Both the position numbers and the translations under genes were made by a program. From Marinitoga piezophila KA3 (lineage in GTDB: Bacteria; Thermotogota; Thermotogae; Petrotogales; Petrotogaceae), in assembly GCF_000255135.1 (NCBI RefSeq), contig NC_016751.1, positions 1,178,001 to 1,242,000 on the forward strand: a stretch of 64,000 bases of DNA. Reading direction: 5' to 3'. The stretch's first letter is position 1; the number at the start of each line of letters is the position of its first letter. The notes beneath the pieces were generated by a model that saw only the letters and a list, made by a program, of their open reading frames with translations, made no database searches and was not told where the DNA came from. This document shows positions 33,964 to 43,409 of this stretch, in pieces.

Positions 33964-35199
33964 TTATCCCATTTTATAAATATGCAATAATTTGTTTAAA
34001 ACTTGCTCTTTATTAAAATTATTTCTTATATATACGCTATTTAAATTTTTTAAACACCAATCGATTCCTTTTGCTAAATCAACAGAATCTTTATATTTTG
34101 CTAAATATCCATTTTGTTTATGAATTATCATATCTGACATTCCTCCAATATTAAAAGCAACAACTGGCGTTCCACAATGTAAACTTTCAAGTACAGTATT
34201 AGGTAAATTATCTTCTAATGATGGAGCTACAAAAACATCTGATGCATTGTATAATAATGAAAGTGTATATTCATCGTATACTTTCCCCATAAACTTTATT
34301 TTAAACGGTAATTCTTCTATATCTTTAGAATGACTTGTACCAAAAACTAATAATTCTAGTTTTTCTTTAATTTTAGGATTTTTTTCATTCAATAAAGTAA
34401 TAGCTTCTTTTAAATATTTCCAACCTTTTCTTGGATCACTTGTAGAATTCATTGCTCCAAAACTAATATATTTTCTATTTTTATCTAAATTTAATACCTC
34501 TCTTGCAAAACTTTTATCAATAGGTTTAAAAATTTTATTATCTAAAACATTTGGAACTACATAAATATTTTTTTCTTTGAACAAAGAGCTTTTTTTAGCA
34601 CACTCACCTAACCAATTACTACAAGTTATTACCGTAATGTCTAAATCTTTTAATATTTTATTTTTTTCATTCCAAATTTTTCTTGTTATATCATTTTCAT
34701 TATTTGTTTTAAGAATTGGACAATTACCACACTTTTCTTCGTATTTTCTACAAGATGAACTATAATGACACCCTCCTGTAAAAGGCCACATATCATGAAA
34801 TGTCCATACTATCTTTTTATTTAACATTTTTAATTTTTTTAATGTTTTTACAGAAATATAATTCGCATTAATCCAATGTAAATGAATAACATTTGCATCT
34901 AAAATATATGGATGTTTTGTTATATCTATACCAAATTTTCCACTAGAAAATAATATAGGATTCTCTCTATTTTTAAACTTATTCCAAATAACTTTTTCAT
35001 TCAATTTTCTAATATTAGAAAAAAAGTATTTTTCCATATAATTATTTTTAGCTACATCTATATATAATTCATCTGTTTTTTTAGACATAACTAACATCTT
35101 TGACTCTATTCCACGTTCTAATAAAGCCTTATGCAATCTATATGCAGCTTTCGCTGCTCCTCCTTCAACATCTGAAGTACTCACATGAACAATTTTCAT
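33964..35199 (-). CDS. family-4 glycosyltransferase
   Basis: The 411-residue GT-B enzyme begins MKIVHVSTSDVEGGAAKAAY and has the GGCHYSSSCRKYEEKCGNCP cysteine motif (about residues 147-166) common in one GT4 branch, then GAMNSTSDPRKGWKYL and the donor-binding DVFVAPSLEDNLPNTVLESL with its E-x7-E pattern. It adds a sugar to the lipid-linked repeat unit in the cytosol. Donor and linkage are unknown. It is one base from the pyruvyl-transferase gene upstream, so they are co-translated. Confidence 0.9.
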   Translation of the reverse strand: MKIVHVSTSDVEGGAAKAAYRLHKALLERGIESKMLVMSKKTDELYIDVAKNNYMEKYFFSNIRKLNEKVIWNKFKNRENPILFSSGKFGIDITKHPYILDANVIHLHWINANYISVKTLKKLKMLNKKIVWTFHDMWPFTGGCHYSSSCRKYEEKCGNCPILKTNNENDITRKIWNEKNKILKDLDITVITCSNWLGECAKKSSLFKEKNIYVVPNVLDNKIFKPIDKSFAREVLNLDKNRKYISFGAMNSTSDPRKGWKYLKEAITLLNEKNPKIKEKLELLVFGTSHSKDIEELPFKIKFMGKVYDEYTLSLLYNASDVFVAPSLEDNLPNTVLESLHCGTPVVAFNIGGMSDMIIHKQNGYLAKYKDSVDLAKGIDWCLKNLNSVYIRNNFNKEQVLNKLLHIYKMG

Positions 35200-35200
35200 A

Positions 35201-36382
35201 TTATCCCTCTCTCAATAATTTATTAAGTTCTTCTATATAAATATCTAATTTTTTAAGCAACTTTTCTAAATTTAATTTGTTTTGTTCATTTTCATTTATA
35301 ATAAATTTATCTATATTAATACTTTCATTGTTGATTTGCTGTAAGTTTATATATCTATTATTATAAAAATCATTCTCATCAATTTCATTTATAAATCCTG
35401 AAATTTTTCCTTTTTGGGGTTCAGTATAATCTAAAATATAATTTTTTCCACTTAATATAGTTTGTAATACCACAGAATGAAATCTCATACCTATATTAAA
35501 AAAAGCATTCCTAAAAAGCTCCATAGTTTCTTCTAAAGTTAGGATTTCATTTTGAATTTCAACATTATCCAATCCAAAATTCTTTAATTTTATTTTATTG
35601 AGAAATTTTCTATCATCATTTCCTATAAAATAATAATGCATTGGAACCAAAAGGATACGAAAATCATTAAATTTTTCAGATAAATCCTTAATAAATGTAA
35701 TCAATGTTTTATTTACTTTATTTTTAATTTCATTCTGTGAGTATTCTGAAGGAAAATCCCTCAAATTCACAATTATATAATTTTTTGGATTATTAAATAC
35801 CTTATTTTTTCTTTTATATTCCAAAACAAGCTTTGTAGCAGGATCAAGTGAAGTTTTTATTTTATCTTTTTTAATAGTTATTCCCAATTCATTTGAAATA
35901 TTTAAAATATTTTGTTTAGATTTTTCATCCCTTAAAATAATAATATCTGAATTTTTTATTATTTTTATAGCTAATTTTTTATATTCAGTAGAAAACAACG
36001 GACCTATTCCACAACCTAATATCCCAGTTTTTTTTTTAATTTTTTTTGCATATTTAAAAGCATAATTTATCATATATAATGGACCTATATGCATAATAGG
36101 TCCTCCACCCATGAAAACATAATCAGAATTATTTATAGCCTTTTTTAATTCTTTTTTATTTTTAGAATTAAACATTTTTATTTTTAAATTTTTACCTAAA
36201 ATATATTTATACAAACTTTTATCTTCAAATAACATTCTTTCAGAATAATCTGGATACAAAGAACCTAAATTTATTTCAAAATCTCCAAAGACTTCTTTAA
36301 AAAAAGAAAACAATCCTGCAAGAATTGCTCTATCTCCAAGTGTTTCAGTTCCATACCAACCAATTATACATATTTTTTTCAT
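35201..36382 (-). CDS. polysaccharide pyruvyl transferase family protein
   Basis: The 393-residue protein matches the WcaK/CsaB-type pyruvyl transferases: ICIIGWYGTETLGDRAILAG at the N-terminus, YVFMGGGPIMHIGPLYMINY (about residues 89-108), and FFNIGMRFHSVVLQTILSGK (about 312-331). Members transfer a pyruvate ketal from phosphoenolpyruvate onto a sugar hydroxyl, adding negative charge to the glycan. It is tightly packed between a GT4 gene and a radical SAM gene. The C-terminal ~60 residues are low-complexity Asn/Lys/Glu. Confidence 0.88.
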   Translation of the reverse strand: MKKICIIGWYGTETLGDRAILAGLFSFFKEVFGDFEINLGSLYPDYSERMLFEDKSLYKYILGKNLKIKMFNSKNKKELKKAINNSDYVFMGGGPIMHIGPLYMINYAFKYAKKIKKKTGILGCGIGPLFSTEYKKLAIKIIKNSDIIILRDEKSKQNILNISNELGITIKKDKIKTSLDPATKLVLEYKRKNKVFNNPKNYIIVNLRDFPSEYSQNEIKNKVNKTLITFIKDLSEKFNDFRILLVPMHYYFIGNDDRKFLNKIKLKNFGLDNVEIQNEILTLEETMELFRNAFFNIGMRFHSVVLQTILSGKNYILDYTEPQKGKISGFINEIDENDFYNNRYINLQQINNESINIDKFIINENEQNKLNLEKLLKKLDIYIEELNKLLREG

Positions 36383-36386
36383 AAAA

Positions 36387-37547
36387 TCATACCCCTTTAT
36401 ATTGGTTTATCCAAAATTTTTCTCGAATCAAAAATAAAATAAATTTTATAACATTCTTCAATTCTGGTTTACCTGAATAATCATGTATACATTGATTACA
36501 TTTATTATCAATAATAAATTTTCTATATTCTAAATTTTCTTTTGAAAAAAATATCTTTTCTCCTGTTCTTTCATTTCTTATATTACCTAATTTTTTACTT
36601 TCTACCGCACAATAATAAATATCTCCTTTTGAATCCAAAGTAATTCCGTTTTCTTTCCATGAACATCCTAGATATCTTTTCGGTTTCTTTTCAGATAAAA
36701 ACTTATATATAGCCCAATATTTATATTTATCAGATATTTCTTTACTTTTATATATTTGCATTTGAAAAAATTCTTTAGCTGTTTGTTTTTTTCTCGTATC
36801 AAAAAAAACACTAAAATCTCCTAATTTTGATATGCTATCAATTCTTTTATTTGGAATAGCTAATCTATATTTTATATCATATCCTTTTATTTTAGCATAT
36901 TCATCTAACTGAATTAAATAATCAACATTTTGTTTGGTTATTGTACATCCTACATCTATAGAATCACAGTACATATGTTTATTTTCATATATTTCATCTA
37001 TTGTTTTAACAGTTTTTTCAAAAGCTCCTGGAACTCCCCTAATTTCATCGTGAACTTTTCCAACACCATCTAACGAAAAAGATATATGAAACGATATATT
37101 TTTTTTCTTACACATTTCATATATAATTCTAGTTTTTTCTAAAATAATGGAAGTTAAAAAACCATTAGTTATAATATTCAAGCTTTTTATATTAGGTAAT
37201 AATAAAACTTTCTCAACAAATTTCTCGATATCTTTTTTTAAAAAGGGTTCTCCTCCATTTATACCTACAGAAGTTACTTTTTTAAAAATAGGGTCTTTTA
37301 AAATTTCTTCTAATTCTTGAGGAGTTATTTCATTAGTAGAATCCATATTAGGTATATTACACATTATACATTTTGAATTACACATATATGTAATAGGTAG
37401 TTGTATAACTTTAGGATATTTTTTATTTTTTCCTGTTTCAGGTAAAATATGCGAATTTTTTAATAGTAAAAGTATCTCAATTATTTTTTTTAATTTTTCG
37501 TTTTTATATAGAAAACTTTTTACAGTTTTTTTCATATTAAAATCCAT
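36387..37547 (-). CDS. radical SAM protein with SPASM-like C-terminus
   Basis: The protein of about 386 residues has the radical SAM motif CNSKCIMC (Cys at about 56, 60 and 63) after the strand VIQLPITYM, the GGEPFLKKDIEKF motif, and a C-terminal Cys set (LGCSWKENGITLDSKGDIYYCAVE and CNQC) that could hold an auxiliary 4Fe-4S cluster (SPASM/Twitch). Such enzymes modify sugars or peptides by radical chemistry; the substrate here is unknown. The start is ATG 37547 with AAAGGTGG nine bases before; the in-frame GTG at 37559 lies in that site. Its presence inside a capsule operon hints at sugar modification. Confidence 0.85.
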   Translation of the reverse strand: MDFNMKKTVKSFLYKNEKLKKIIEILLLLKNSHILPETGKNKKYPKVIQLPITYMCNSKCIMCNIPNMDSTNEITPQELEEILKDPIFKKVTSVGINGGEPFLKKDIEKFVEKVLLLPNIKSLNIITNGFLTSIILEKTRIIYEMCKKKNISFHISFSLDGVGKVHDEIRGVPGAFEKTVKTIDEIYENKHMYCDSIDVGCTITKQNVDYLIQLDEYAKIKGYDIKYRLAIPNKRIDSISKLGDFSVFFDTRKKQTAKEFFQMQIYKSKEISDKYKYWAIYKFLSEKKPKRYLGCSWKENGITLDSKGDIYYCAVESKKLGNIRNERTGEKIFFSKENLEYRKFIIDNKCNQCIHDYSGKPELKNVIKFILFLIREKFWINQYKGV

Positions 37548-37573
37548 TAAATTCGCCACCTTTATAATATAGC

Positions 37574-37797
37574 TTATATTTTATTGATTACTTTTCTAAT
37601 CCCCTCATTCAACTCAACATTATACTTCCAACCTAATTCATGAAGTTTTGAAACATCAAGCAATTTCCTTGGTGTTCCATCTGGTTTTGTTGTGTCATGG
37701 ATTATTTTTCCAGTGTATCCTACTGTTTCTTTTATTAACTCTGCCAATTCTTTTATTGTTATATCTTTTCCTATTCCTATGTTTACGAAATAATCTG
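37574..37797 (-). pseudogene. truncated fcl (GDP-L-fucose synthase) 3' fragment
   Basis: About 74 C-terminal codons of fcl remain ([20 protein letters not shown] ... [20 protein letters not shown]), nearly identical to the two intact copies up to ...AATAATCTG, where sequence changes abruptly to GGGGTCAGACCG and then to the segment that normally follows the start of gmd. The upstream part of fcl and all of gmd have been lost between. The reading frame is intact but has no start, so it is a relic. Confidence 0.88.
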
Positions 37798-37808
37798 GGG
37801 GTCAGACC
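37797..37808. mobile_element. solitary IS-end scar GGGGGTCAGACC
   Basis: The 12-base sequence at the fcl/GT junction is the same as that ending the IS remnant at 30389-30400. It most likely marks where an IS inserted or mediated a deletion that removed the rest of fcl and gmd. Confidence 0.55.
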
Positions 37809-39119
37809 GTTCATTAAATTAACTCCTTTCTTGAACATATTTTAGCAACTTTAGTATTTCTTTTTTTTCATTTTCTATTATTTTTTCTATCTTTTTTAAA
37901 TTTTTATTCTTTTCTTTATTTTTTTCAATACATCTTTTTATTGCATATTTTAAACTTTCCTTATTTTCTTCATCATAAAAACTTATAAAATCCTTATATG
38001 GAGAATTTAAAGCGGCTTCCATTTTTGTCGAAACAATACATTTTCCTAATGATGCATAATATGTAATTTTTGAAGGAAATGAGACTTTAGAAAATTTTGA
38101 TTTCGCAGGTTGAGGATTTAAGCAAATATCAACATTTTCTATTATAAATTTTTTATACTCAGAATCTTTTAAAATTCCTAAATATTTTATATTTTTATTT
38201 TTTTTGTAATTCTAATTAATTTATCTTTTAAAGGTCCATCACCTGTTATGTATAATTTATAATTTTTATTTTCTTTTATTAATTCATTAAATATACTAAT
38301 AAAAATTAAATAAACCTCTCTCTTCATCAATTCTTCCTGAATATAATAGAATATTATTATTTTTATTTTTTCCCAAATCATTTATATTATTAAAAATAAA
38401 CGGATAACCATAACTTAACACTATAGGAGAACTATTATTTATATTTCTTATAAAGCTCTTTATTTCTGTAGAACATGTAATAAACCCTTCAGCTTTTTTT
38501 ATACCTAAAATTTCTAAGAAACGAAAAAACTTAAATTTTTTACTAAAAAAACTATAAATTTCTTCAAACTCAATTATTAATTTAAATTTTTTAATTTTTT
38601 TAGCTAATAATATAGGAAAGGCTATTTCAGGTCTAAAATTATATGTTATTATAATATCATCTTCTTTTATATTAAATAACAAAAAGAAAAACAAATTAAT
38701 AATTGAAAAAATATAATTTAATGGAAAAAATAAGACTATATTACCCAAATAAACTTCTTTATAATTCTCGTTTTTATAAATTTTTTTAAAATAAATTCCT
38801 TTTTTTTTAGGTATTGCTACTGAAATAAAATTAGTTCTTTCATTTTTATTAAAAATATTTAATAAATATTTTGTCCTATTTTGTCCAGCTAAAGAAATTT
38901 GAGATTTCTCCAATTTTATTATTTTATTTGATATAATTGTATTAGATATATAATATAGCAAAATCATTCCTCCAATATTTTTATTTTCAGTAAAAGACCT
39001 ATTTTAAAATTTACATTCTATTTTTTGTTTATTGAAAAATTTATCATATTTTAAAATAAATAAATAAATCCAAAAAGAATAAAAAGCATAACTATCAAAT
39101 TGAATATATATATATGACA
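37809..39119. repeat. 1.3-kb direct duplication, copy 1
   Basis: This segment is almost identical to 44570-45877: the end of gmd's leader, a whole glycosyltransferase gene, and the first ~115 bases (C-terminal coding end) of the next polymerase gene. Differences seen are a few substitutions and one extra A at 38301-38305. Left border: the IS-end scar; right border: TATATGACATTA, after which the two copies diverge. Confidence 0.9.
37819..38967 (-). pseudogene. glycosyltransferase, duplicate copy 1, two frameshifts
   Basis: Same gene as 44575-45722. The N-terminal ~220 codons are open (MILLYYISNTIISNKIIKLE ... YSGRIDEERGLFNF); an extra A at 38301-38305 (A5 instead of A4) shifts the frame, and the A8 run at about 38198-38205 shifts it again, after which the C-terminal part (ITYYASLGKCIVSTKMEAAL ...) is in another frame. 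It would encode a family-4-like enzyme of about 381 residues if restored. Upstream fcl is truncated, so this copy is probably not functional. Confidence 0.8.
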
Positions 39120-40263
39120 TTATTAAAAATATGGTTATTTTTCTTGATTTTAAACTTTTAACAAAAAGATTAAAAAATAATATTAAAAAAAAGATTATTC
39201 CAAATTCACTTATTAATCTAATAGGCATAGAAAATAGTTGATTTGGGTTGCGATATTTTAATGCTAAAATTTCATTTAAATACTCATTTTTATATTCTTG
39301 GTATGCACCTAAATAACCCTTTTTTAAAAAATATGAAGAATTTCCTGTTCCTTTTCCTATTAATGCTATTAAAGGATCTTGTAGATAACCTTTTATTGAC
39401 GAATTAATTCTAAAATACCTCGAAGCTAAGGAGGCATCGGCATATATACCATAATCAATGATCTTCTTAATTCTCAAATTATAAGTTAATACATTTTCTA
39501 AATCCGAATAAAAAAACATAATTAATGCTAAGAAAATAAACATTAAAATTATATTATAGGATTTTTTAATATTTATTTTGGTTATTAATAATATTATACT
39601 TATAAAAAATAAATCTACAAAAAATCTAGTAGACGATTTTGATACAAAGGTTATAATAACATAAAAGGAAATTAAATATAATATTCTTTTTTTTTCATTT
39701 TTGTAATATTTTCCGTCTAAACTAAAAAATAATATCAATAAAATTCCAAAAACATGAGGGGAAATAAAAGATGGTTCAGTAAAACCAAATGAAACACGTG
39801 GATAATATCTTTTTTCAAATATTTCTTGAAATTTTATAATATATATAATTTGGAACCTTAACGCTATATATTTTAATATTCCATACATTAAAGAAAAACT
39901 ATACCCCATTATTAATATTTTCAAATCTCTTTTTAAAGAATATTTTTTTAGTATATATCTATCATATAAACTCAAGTAAAATGCAAAACCCAAAATTAAA
40001 GATATTATTGAATCAAGCAGATTTCCTACATCCACATTATAAAATATATCATTTAAAAAAGTGTATAAAATCATAAAATATATAATACTGAATATTTTTA
40101 AATTATTAAATAGCGAAATTACAAGAGATTTATAATCTAAAATTATATATATAAAAAAAATTATCGGTGAAATTGCTGCCCATCCATTTGATGGCGCAAA
40201 AAAAAGATTATCAAATGCTATAAAAAATATACCTATTTTAAATATTAAATTTCTTAATTTCAT
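39004..40263 (-). CDS. O-antigen polymerase/ligase-like membrane protein (Wzy type)
   Basis: The protein of about 419 residues has 10-12 hydrophobic helices and a large loop (DASLASRYFRINSSIKGYLQ ... GKGTGNSSYFLKKG, about residues 275-315) with the Arg-rich and G-x-G pattern typical of Wzy-type polymerases, which join repeat units in the periplasm. Upstream GGAGGG is four bases from ATG 40263; the ORF can extend five codons upstream to TTG. Sequence identity to a polymerase fragment at 45750-45877 shows the C-terminal coding end was duplicated with the transferase. Exact linkage is unknown. Confidence 0.83.
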   Translation of the reverse strand: MKLRNLIFKIGIFFIAFDNLFFAPSNGWAAISPIIFFIYIILDYKSLVISLFNNLKIFSIIYFMILYTFLNDIFYNVDVGNLLDSIISLILGFAFYLSLYDRYILKKYSLKRDLKILIMGYSFSLMYGILKYIALRFQIIYIIKFQEIFEKRYYPRVSFGFTEPSFISPHVFGILLILFFSLDGKYYKNEKKRILYLISFYVIITFVSKSSTRFFVDLFFISIILLITKINIKKSYNIILMFIFLALIMFFYSDLENVLTYNLRIKKIIDYGIYADASLASRYFRINSSIKGYLQDPLIALIGKGTGNSSYFLKKGYLGAYQEYKNEYLNEILALKYRNPNQLFSMPIRLISEFGIIFFLILFFNLFVKSLKSRKITIFLIMSYIYIQFDSYAFYSFWIYLFILKYDKFFNKQKIECKF

Positions 40264-40329
40264 AAAACCCTCCAACAAATTTTATCCATAATATTGACAT
40301 TATCATTATTAAAAATATCTATTTCTCTA

Positions 40330-40945
40330 TATTTTGTCTGTAATTTCATATGAAAATGGTATATCTGAAGTTAATATTATTATTTTATGCAATTTTGCTT
40401 CTAACAAAAGCAAAAGTAACACAAAAATTTTTATATTAAAAAGGAAAGAACAAAACTGATTTTGTATATAAATAAAAAACTCTCTTCCTAGAATTTTTCC
40501 TATAAATTTTATAGAAAAATTATATTTATTTCATCTCTTAAATTTAAACTATATTTATTTTCATTATTTTATAATTTTTGTATTGAACACCTCTTACAAG
40601 ATAAAAAAGATTTTTAATTTTTCATCAGTTGGTACAAAAATTTGCTTAACTTTAATATTTATTTTAGGTGGAATAACTACAATTTTTTTAGGATTTGCTT
40701 CTGTTTTTTCCATATAAGATTTTCTAAACCATTTAGTTTGTACAATCCTTATTAGCTTTTTATAAACTTAAAAATTTGTTTACTAATTATATTTTAATAA
40801 ATCCAAAATAATCTATTTTCTTTAAAAGAAAATTTGTATTCGAAAAAAAGAAGAGGTTGATGTACATATACTATTTGAAATATATTAGTATATGGAACCA
40901 TCATATTTGGCAAAGAAAAAATTTTATCTATTTTTGCTCATGTAG
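40330..40945 (-). pseudogene. decayed glycosyltransferase, relic of a 48.4-kb-type gene
   Basis: Across about 600 bases this matches the body of the intact gene at 48388-49464, in the same order: the ATTTCATATGAAAATGGTAT region, AACTTTAATATTTATTTTAG, GTGGAATAACTACAATTTTT, and GATGTACATATACTAT. Many substitutions, deletions and stop codons make it unreadable. It is clear evidence that a second copy of that gene stood here. Confidence 0.8.
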
Positions 40946-41094
40946 GTCACTTTTTTTATTTTATTACACTATTTCCTTGTTAACTTTTCGGTGCCCACTT
41001 TTTGCTGGTCAAATTCAATAGTTTGTCTCCCAAAAATAACTCAAAAAATTGTTTTGATATAAAACTAAACAAAATTATATTTTCCATATTATTA
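40946..41094. mobile_element. possible IS scrap
   Basis: The bases GCTCATGTAGGTCACTTTTT and CGGTGCCCACTTTTTGCTGG look like ends or leader sequence of an IS21-like element, with 'GTGACCTACATGAGC' on the minus strand. There is no transposase. This is a weak resemblance recorded because the stretch breaks the relic of the neighbouring glycosyltransferase. Confidence 0.25.
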
Positions 41095-42261
41095 TCACCA
41101 ACTATTTTCATTTAAAATATGCTTATATAAATTAATCTGATCTTTAACAACTTTTTCTTCTTCATATTCTTTTGCCAACTTCAAACAATTATTAACTAAA
41201 AAATCATATTTTTCAAAATTATAAGATTTTTTTATTACATCTACAAAGTTTTGTTTATCGAATATAATAAAACCATTCCACCCATCTTTTATAAAATCTT
41301 TTCTTGTTCCAATATTATATCCTATAACTGGTGTTCCCAATTGAAAAGCTTCTATTATTGTTAAACCAAATGTTTCATACCATATTGATGATTGAACCAA
41401 AAACTTAGCCTTTTTTATAAACTTTTTAATTTTTTCATTTTCAATTCTACCTAAATAAATTATATTTTCAGAAGTATTCATTTCTACATACGTTTTTAAG
41501 GGACCATCACCAATTATAGTAAGTACATAATTTTTAGGTAATTTTTTCCAATTTTCTATAAGCTCTTTAATTCCTTTACTCTCATCTAATCTTCCAATAA
41601 ATAAATAACCATTTTTCTTTACATTTTGAATTTCATTGCTTGAATCCAACGGAACATTAAAATTAGGTTTTATGATAATTTTATTTCTATCTAATCCCAA
41701 AGATATTACCTTATTTTTTTGGAATTCTGTTAATACAAAAAAATAATCAATGTATTTCATCATATCATTTTTTCTGTAAAAATAGAATGCACTTTCCGCT
41801 ATAAAACTTTGTATAGTCGAATTACGATAACATTTGTGTTTTATCGCATCTAAATTAAATTTTTTCACTGCACATTTTTCACAAATTCCTTTGCCATCTC
41901 TATATAAAGTTCCTTTAATACACCACCATCTATAATTATGTAAAGTATGTATAACTTTTGCTCCTGCATCTTTTGCAGCTTTAAAAATACTTGGTGAAAG
42001 CATTGGAAAAAAATTATGTATATGTACTATATCTATCTTATTCTTTATGATAATCTCTTTTATTATTTTATAATATTTTTTTGAGAAAAATATGTTTTTT
42101 GCTAATTCCATATATTTTATATTATCATTCGAAACTTCATATGAAAAAACATTTTTTTTCCCAAGAAAACTTTCTAGAGCATTTAGTTCTCTATTAAAAA
42201 CTATATCTTCTCCTCCAATATTTTTATTTTTATATCTATTATGAATAAGTAATATCTTCAT
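41095..42261 (-). CDS. family-4 glycosyltransferase
   Basis: The 388-residue GT-B enzyme begins MKILLIHNRYKNKNIGGEDI, has HNYRWWCIKGTLYRDGKGIC and a Cys set (CEKCAVKK), then FIGRLDESKGIKELIENWKK and the donor site SSIWYETFGLTIIEAFQLGT. It adds a sugar to the repeat unit. ATG 42261 is chosen because GGAGG lies six bases before it; the ORF could extend five codons upstream. The gene begins at the fcl stop codon, so it is translationally coupled to fcl copy 1. Confidence 0.9.
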   Translation of the reverse strand: MKILLIHNRYKNKNIGGEDIVFNRELNALESFLGKKNVFSYEVSNDNIKYMELAKNIFFSKKYYKIIKEIIIKNKIDIVHIHNFFPMLSPSIFKAAKDAGAKVIHTLHNYRWWCIKGTLYRDGKGICEKCAVKKFNLDAIKHKCYRNSTIQSFIAESAFYFYRKNDMMKYIDYFFVLTEFQKNKVISLGLDRNKIIIKPNFNVPLDSSNEIQNVKKNGYLFIGRLDESKGIKELIENWKKLPKNYVLTIIGDGPLKTYVEMNTSENIIYLGRIENEKIKKFIKKAKFLVQSSIWYETFGLTIIEAFQLGTPVIGYNIGTRKDFIKDGWNGFIIFDKQNFVDVIKKSYNFEKYDFLVNNCLKLAKEYEEEKVVKDQINLYKHILNENSW

Positions 42262-42262
42262 C

Positions 42263-43345
42263 TTAATCCTCCACAATCACTTTCAAAACTTTCCCAATCC
42301 CCTCACTCAACTCAACCCTATACTTCCAACCTAATTCATGCAACTTTGAAACATCAAGCAACTTCCTTGGTGTTCCATCTGGTTTTGTTGTGTCGTGGAT
42401 TATTTCTCCTGTGTATCCTACTGTTTCTTTTATTAACTCTGCCAATTCTTTTATTGTTATATCTTTTCCTGTTCCTATATTTACGAAATAATCTGATGAT
42501 ATTTTTTTCATTTCTTCTGCTTCTATATTTTGCATTAGATATACACATGCATCTGCCATGTCATCTACGTATAAGAATTCCCTATATACTTCTCCTGTTC
42601 CCCATAAGGTTATACTTTCTTTTGTTATTCCCAATTGTTTTAATGTTTTTATTATTGATTCTTTATTATCTAAATCTATTGTTTTATCTAATCCAAATCC
42701 TAATGGATATTTTTCTATGTTTTCTTTTATTTTTTCATAGTTTTCTTCTTCTAATTGTTTCCCTAAATAGAATTTTCTTATTAATGCTGGTAATACATGT
42801 GATGTTTCTAGATTGAAATTATCATTTGGTCCATATAAGTTTGTTGGCATTACGCTCATGAAATTTGTTCCATATTGTTCGTTGAAATATCTCACCATTT
42901 TTATTGCTGATATTTTTGCTATTGCATATGGTTCATTTGTTGGTTCTAGTTCTCCTGTTAATAGATATTCTTCTTTCATTGGTTGTTTTGCATATTTTGG
43001 ATATATGCATGATGAGCCAAGGTTTAGTAGTTTTTTTACTCCATATCTATATGATGCTTCTATTACGTTTGCTGCTATCATTATGTTTTGATATATAAAG
43101 TCTGCTTTGTACGTGTCATTTGCAAGTATTCCTCCTACTTTTGCTGCTGCTAGGAATACGTATTCTGGTTTTTCTTTTTCAAAGAATTCTCTTGTTGCTT
43201 TTTGGTCTGTTAAATCTAATTCTTTATGTGTTCTTGTTATTATGTTTGTATATCCTTTTTTTTGTAATTTTTTCATTATTGCTGATCCTACTAATCCCCT
43301 ATGACCAGCTACGTATATTTTTGCATTTTTTTCCAACTCATTCAT
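42263..43345 (-). CDS. fcl: GDP-L-fucose synthase, copy 1
   Basis: The 360-residue enzyme carries out the last steps from GDP-4-keto-6-deoxy-mannose to GDP-L-fucose. It shows the NAD(P)-binding [15 protein letters not shown] (residues 13-27), the Ser in NLGSSCIYP, the YAIAKISA catalytic Tyr-Lys pair, and the usual C-terminal [15 protein letters not shown]. It follows gmd copy 1 by 64 bases. About 1,000 bases are almost identical to fcl copy 2 (49495-50568); only the last ~25 codons differ. It should supply fucose for the capsule together with gmd. Confidence 0.95.
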   Translation of the reverse strand: MNELEKNAKIYVAGHRGLVGSAIMKKLQKKGYTNIITRTHKELDLTDQKATREFFEKEKPEYVFLAAAKVGGILANDTYKADFIYQNIMIAANVIEASYRYGVKKLLNLGSSCIYPKYAKQPMKEEYLLTGELEPTNEPYAIAKISAIKMVRYFNEQYGTNFMSVMPTNLYGPNDNFNLETSHVLPALIRKFYLGKQLEEENYEKIKENIEKYPLGFGLDKTIDLDNKESIIKTLKQLGITKESITLWGTGEVYREFLYVDDMADACVYLMQNIEAEEMKKISSDYFVNIGTGKDITIKELAELIKETVGYTGEIIHDTTKPDGTPRKLLDVSKLHELGWKYRVELSEGIGKVLKVIVED

Positions 43346-43409
43346 CCCCTTGTTTATTTTAGTTGTTATTGATTATTATTTGTTATTTTTTCTATTTTTT
43401 ATTTTGTTA

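Noticed and set aside
42354-42548. Arg/Asn-rich minus-strand ORF inside fcl (and its twin at 49577-49771)
   Set aside because: Out-of-frame reading of the fcl gene on the same strand; no initiation signals.
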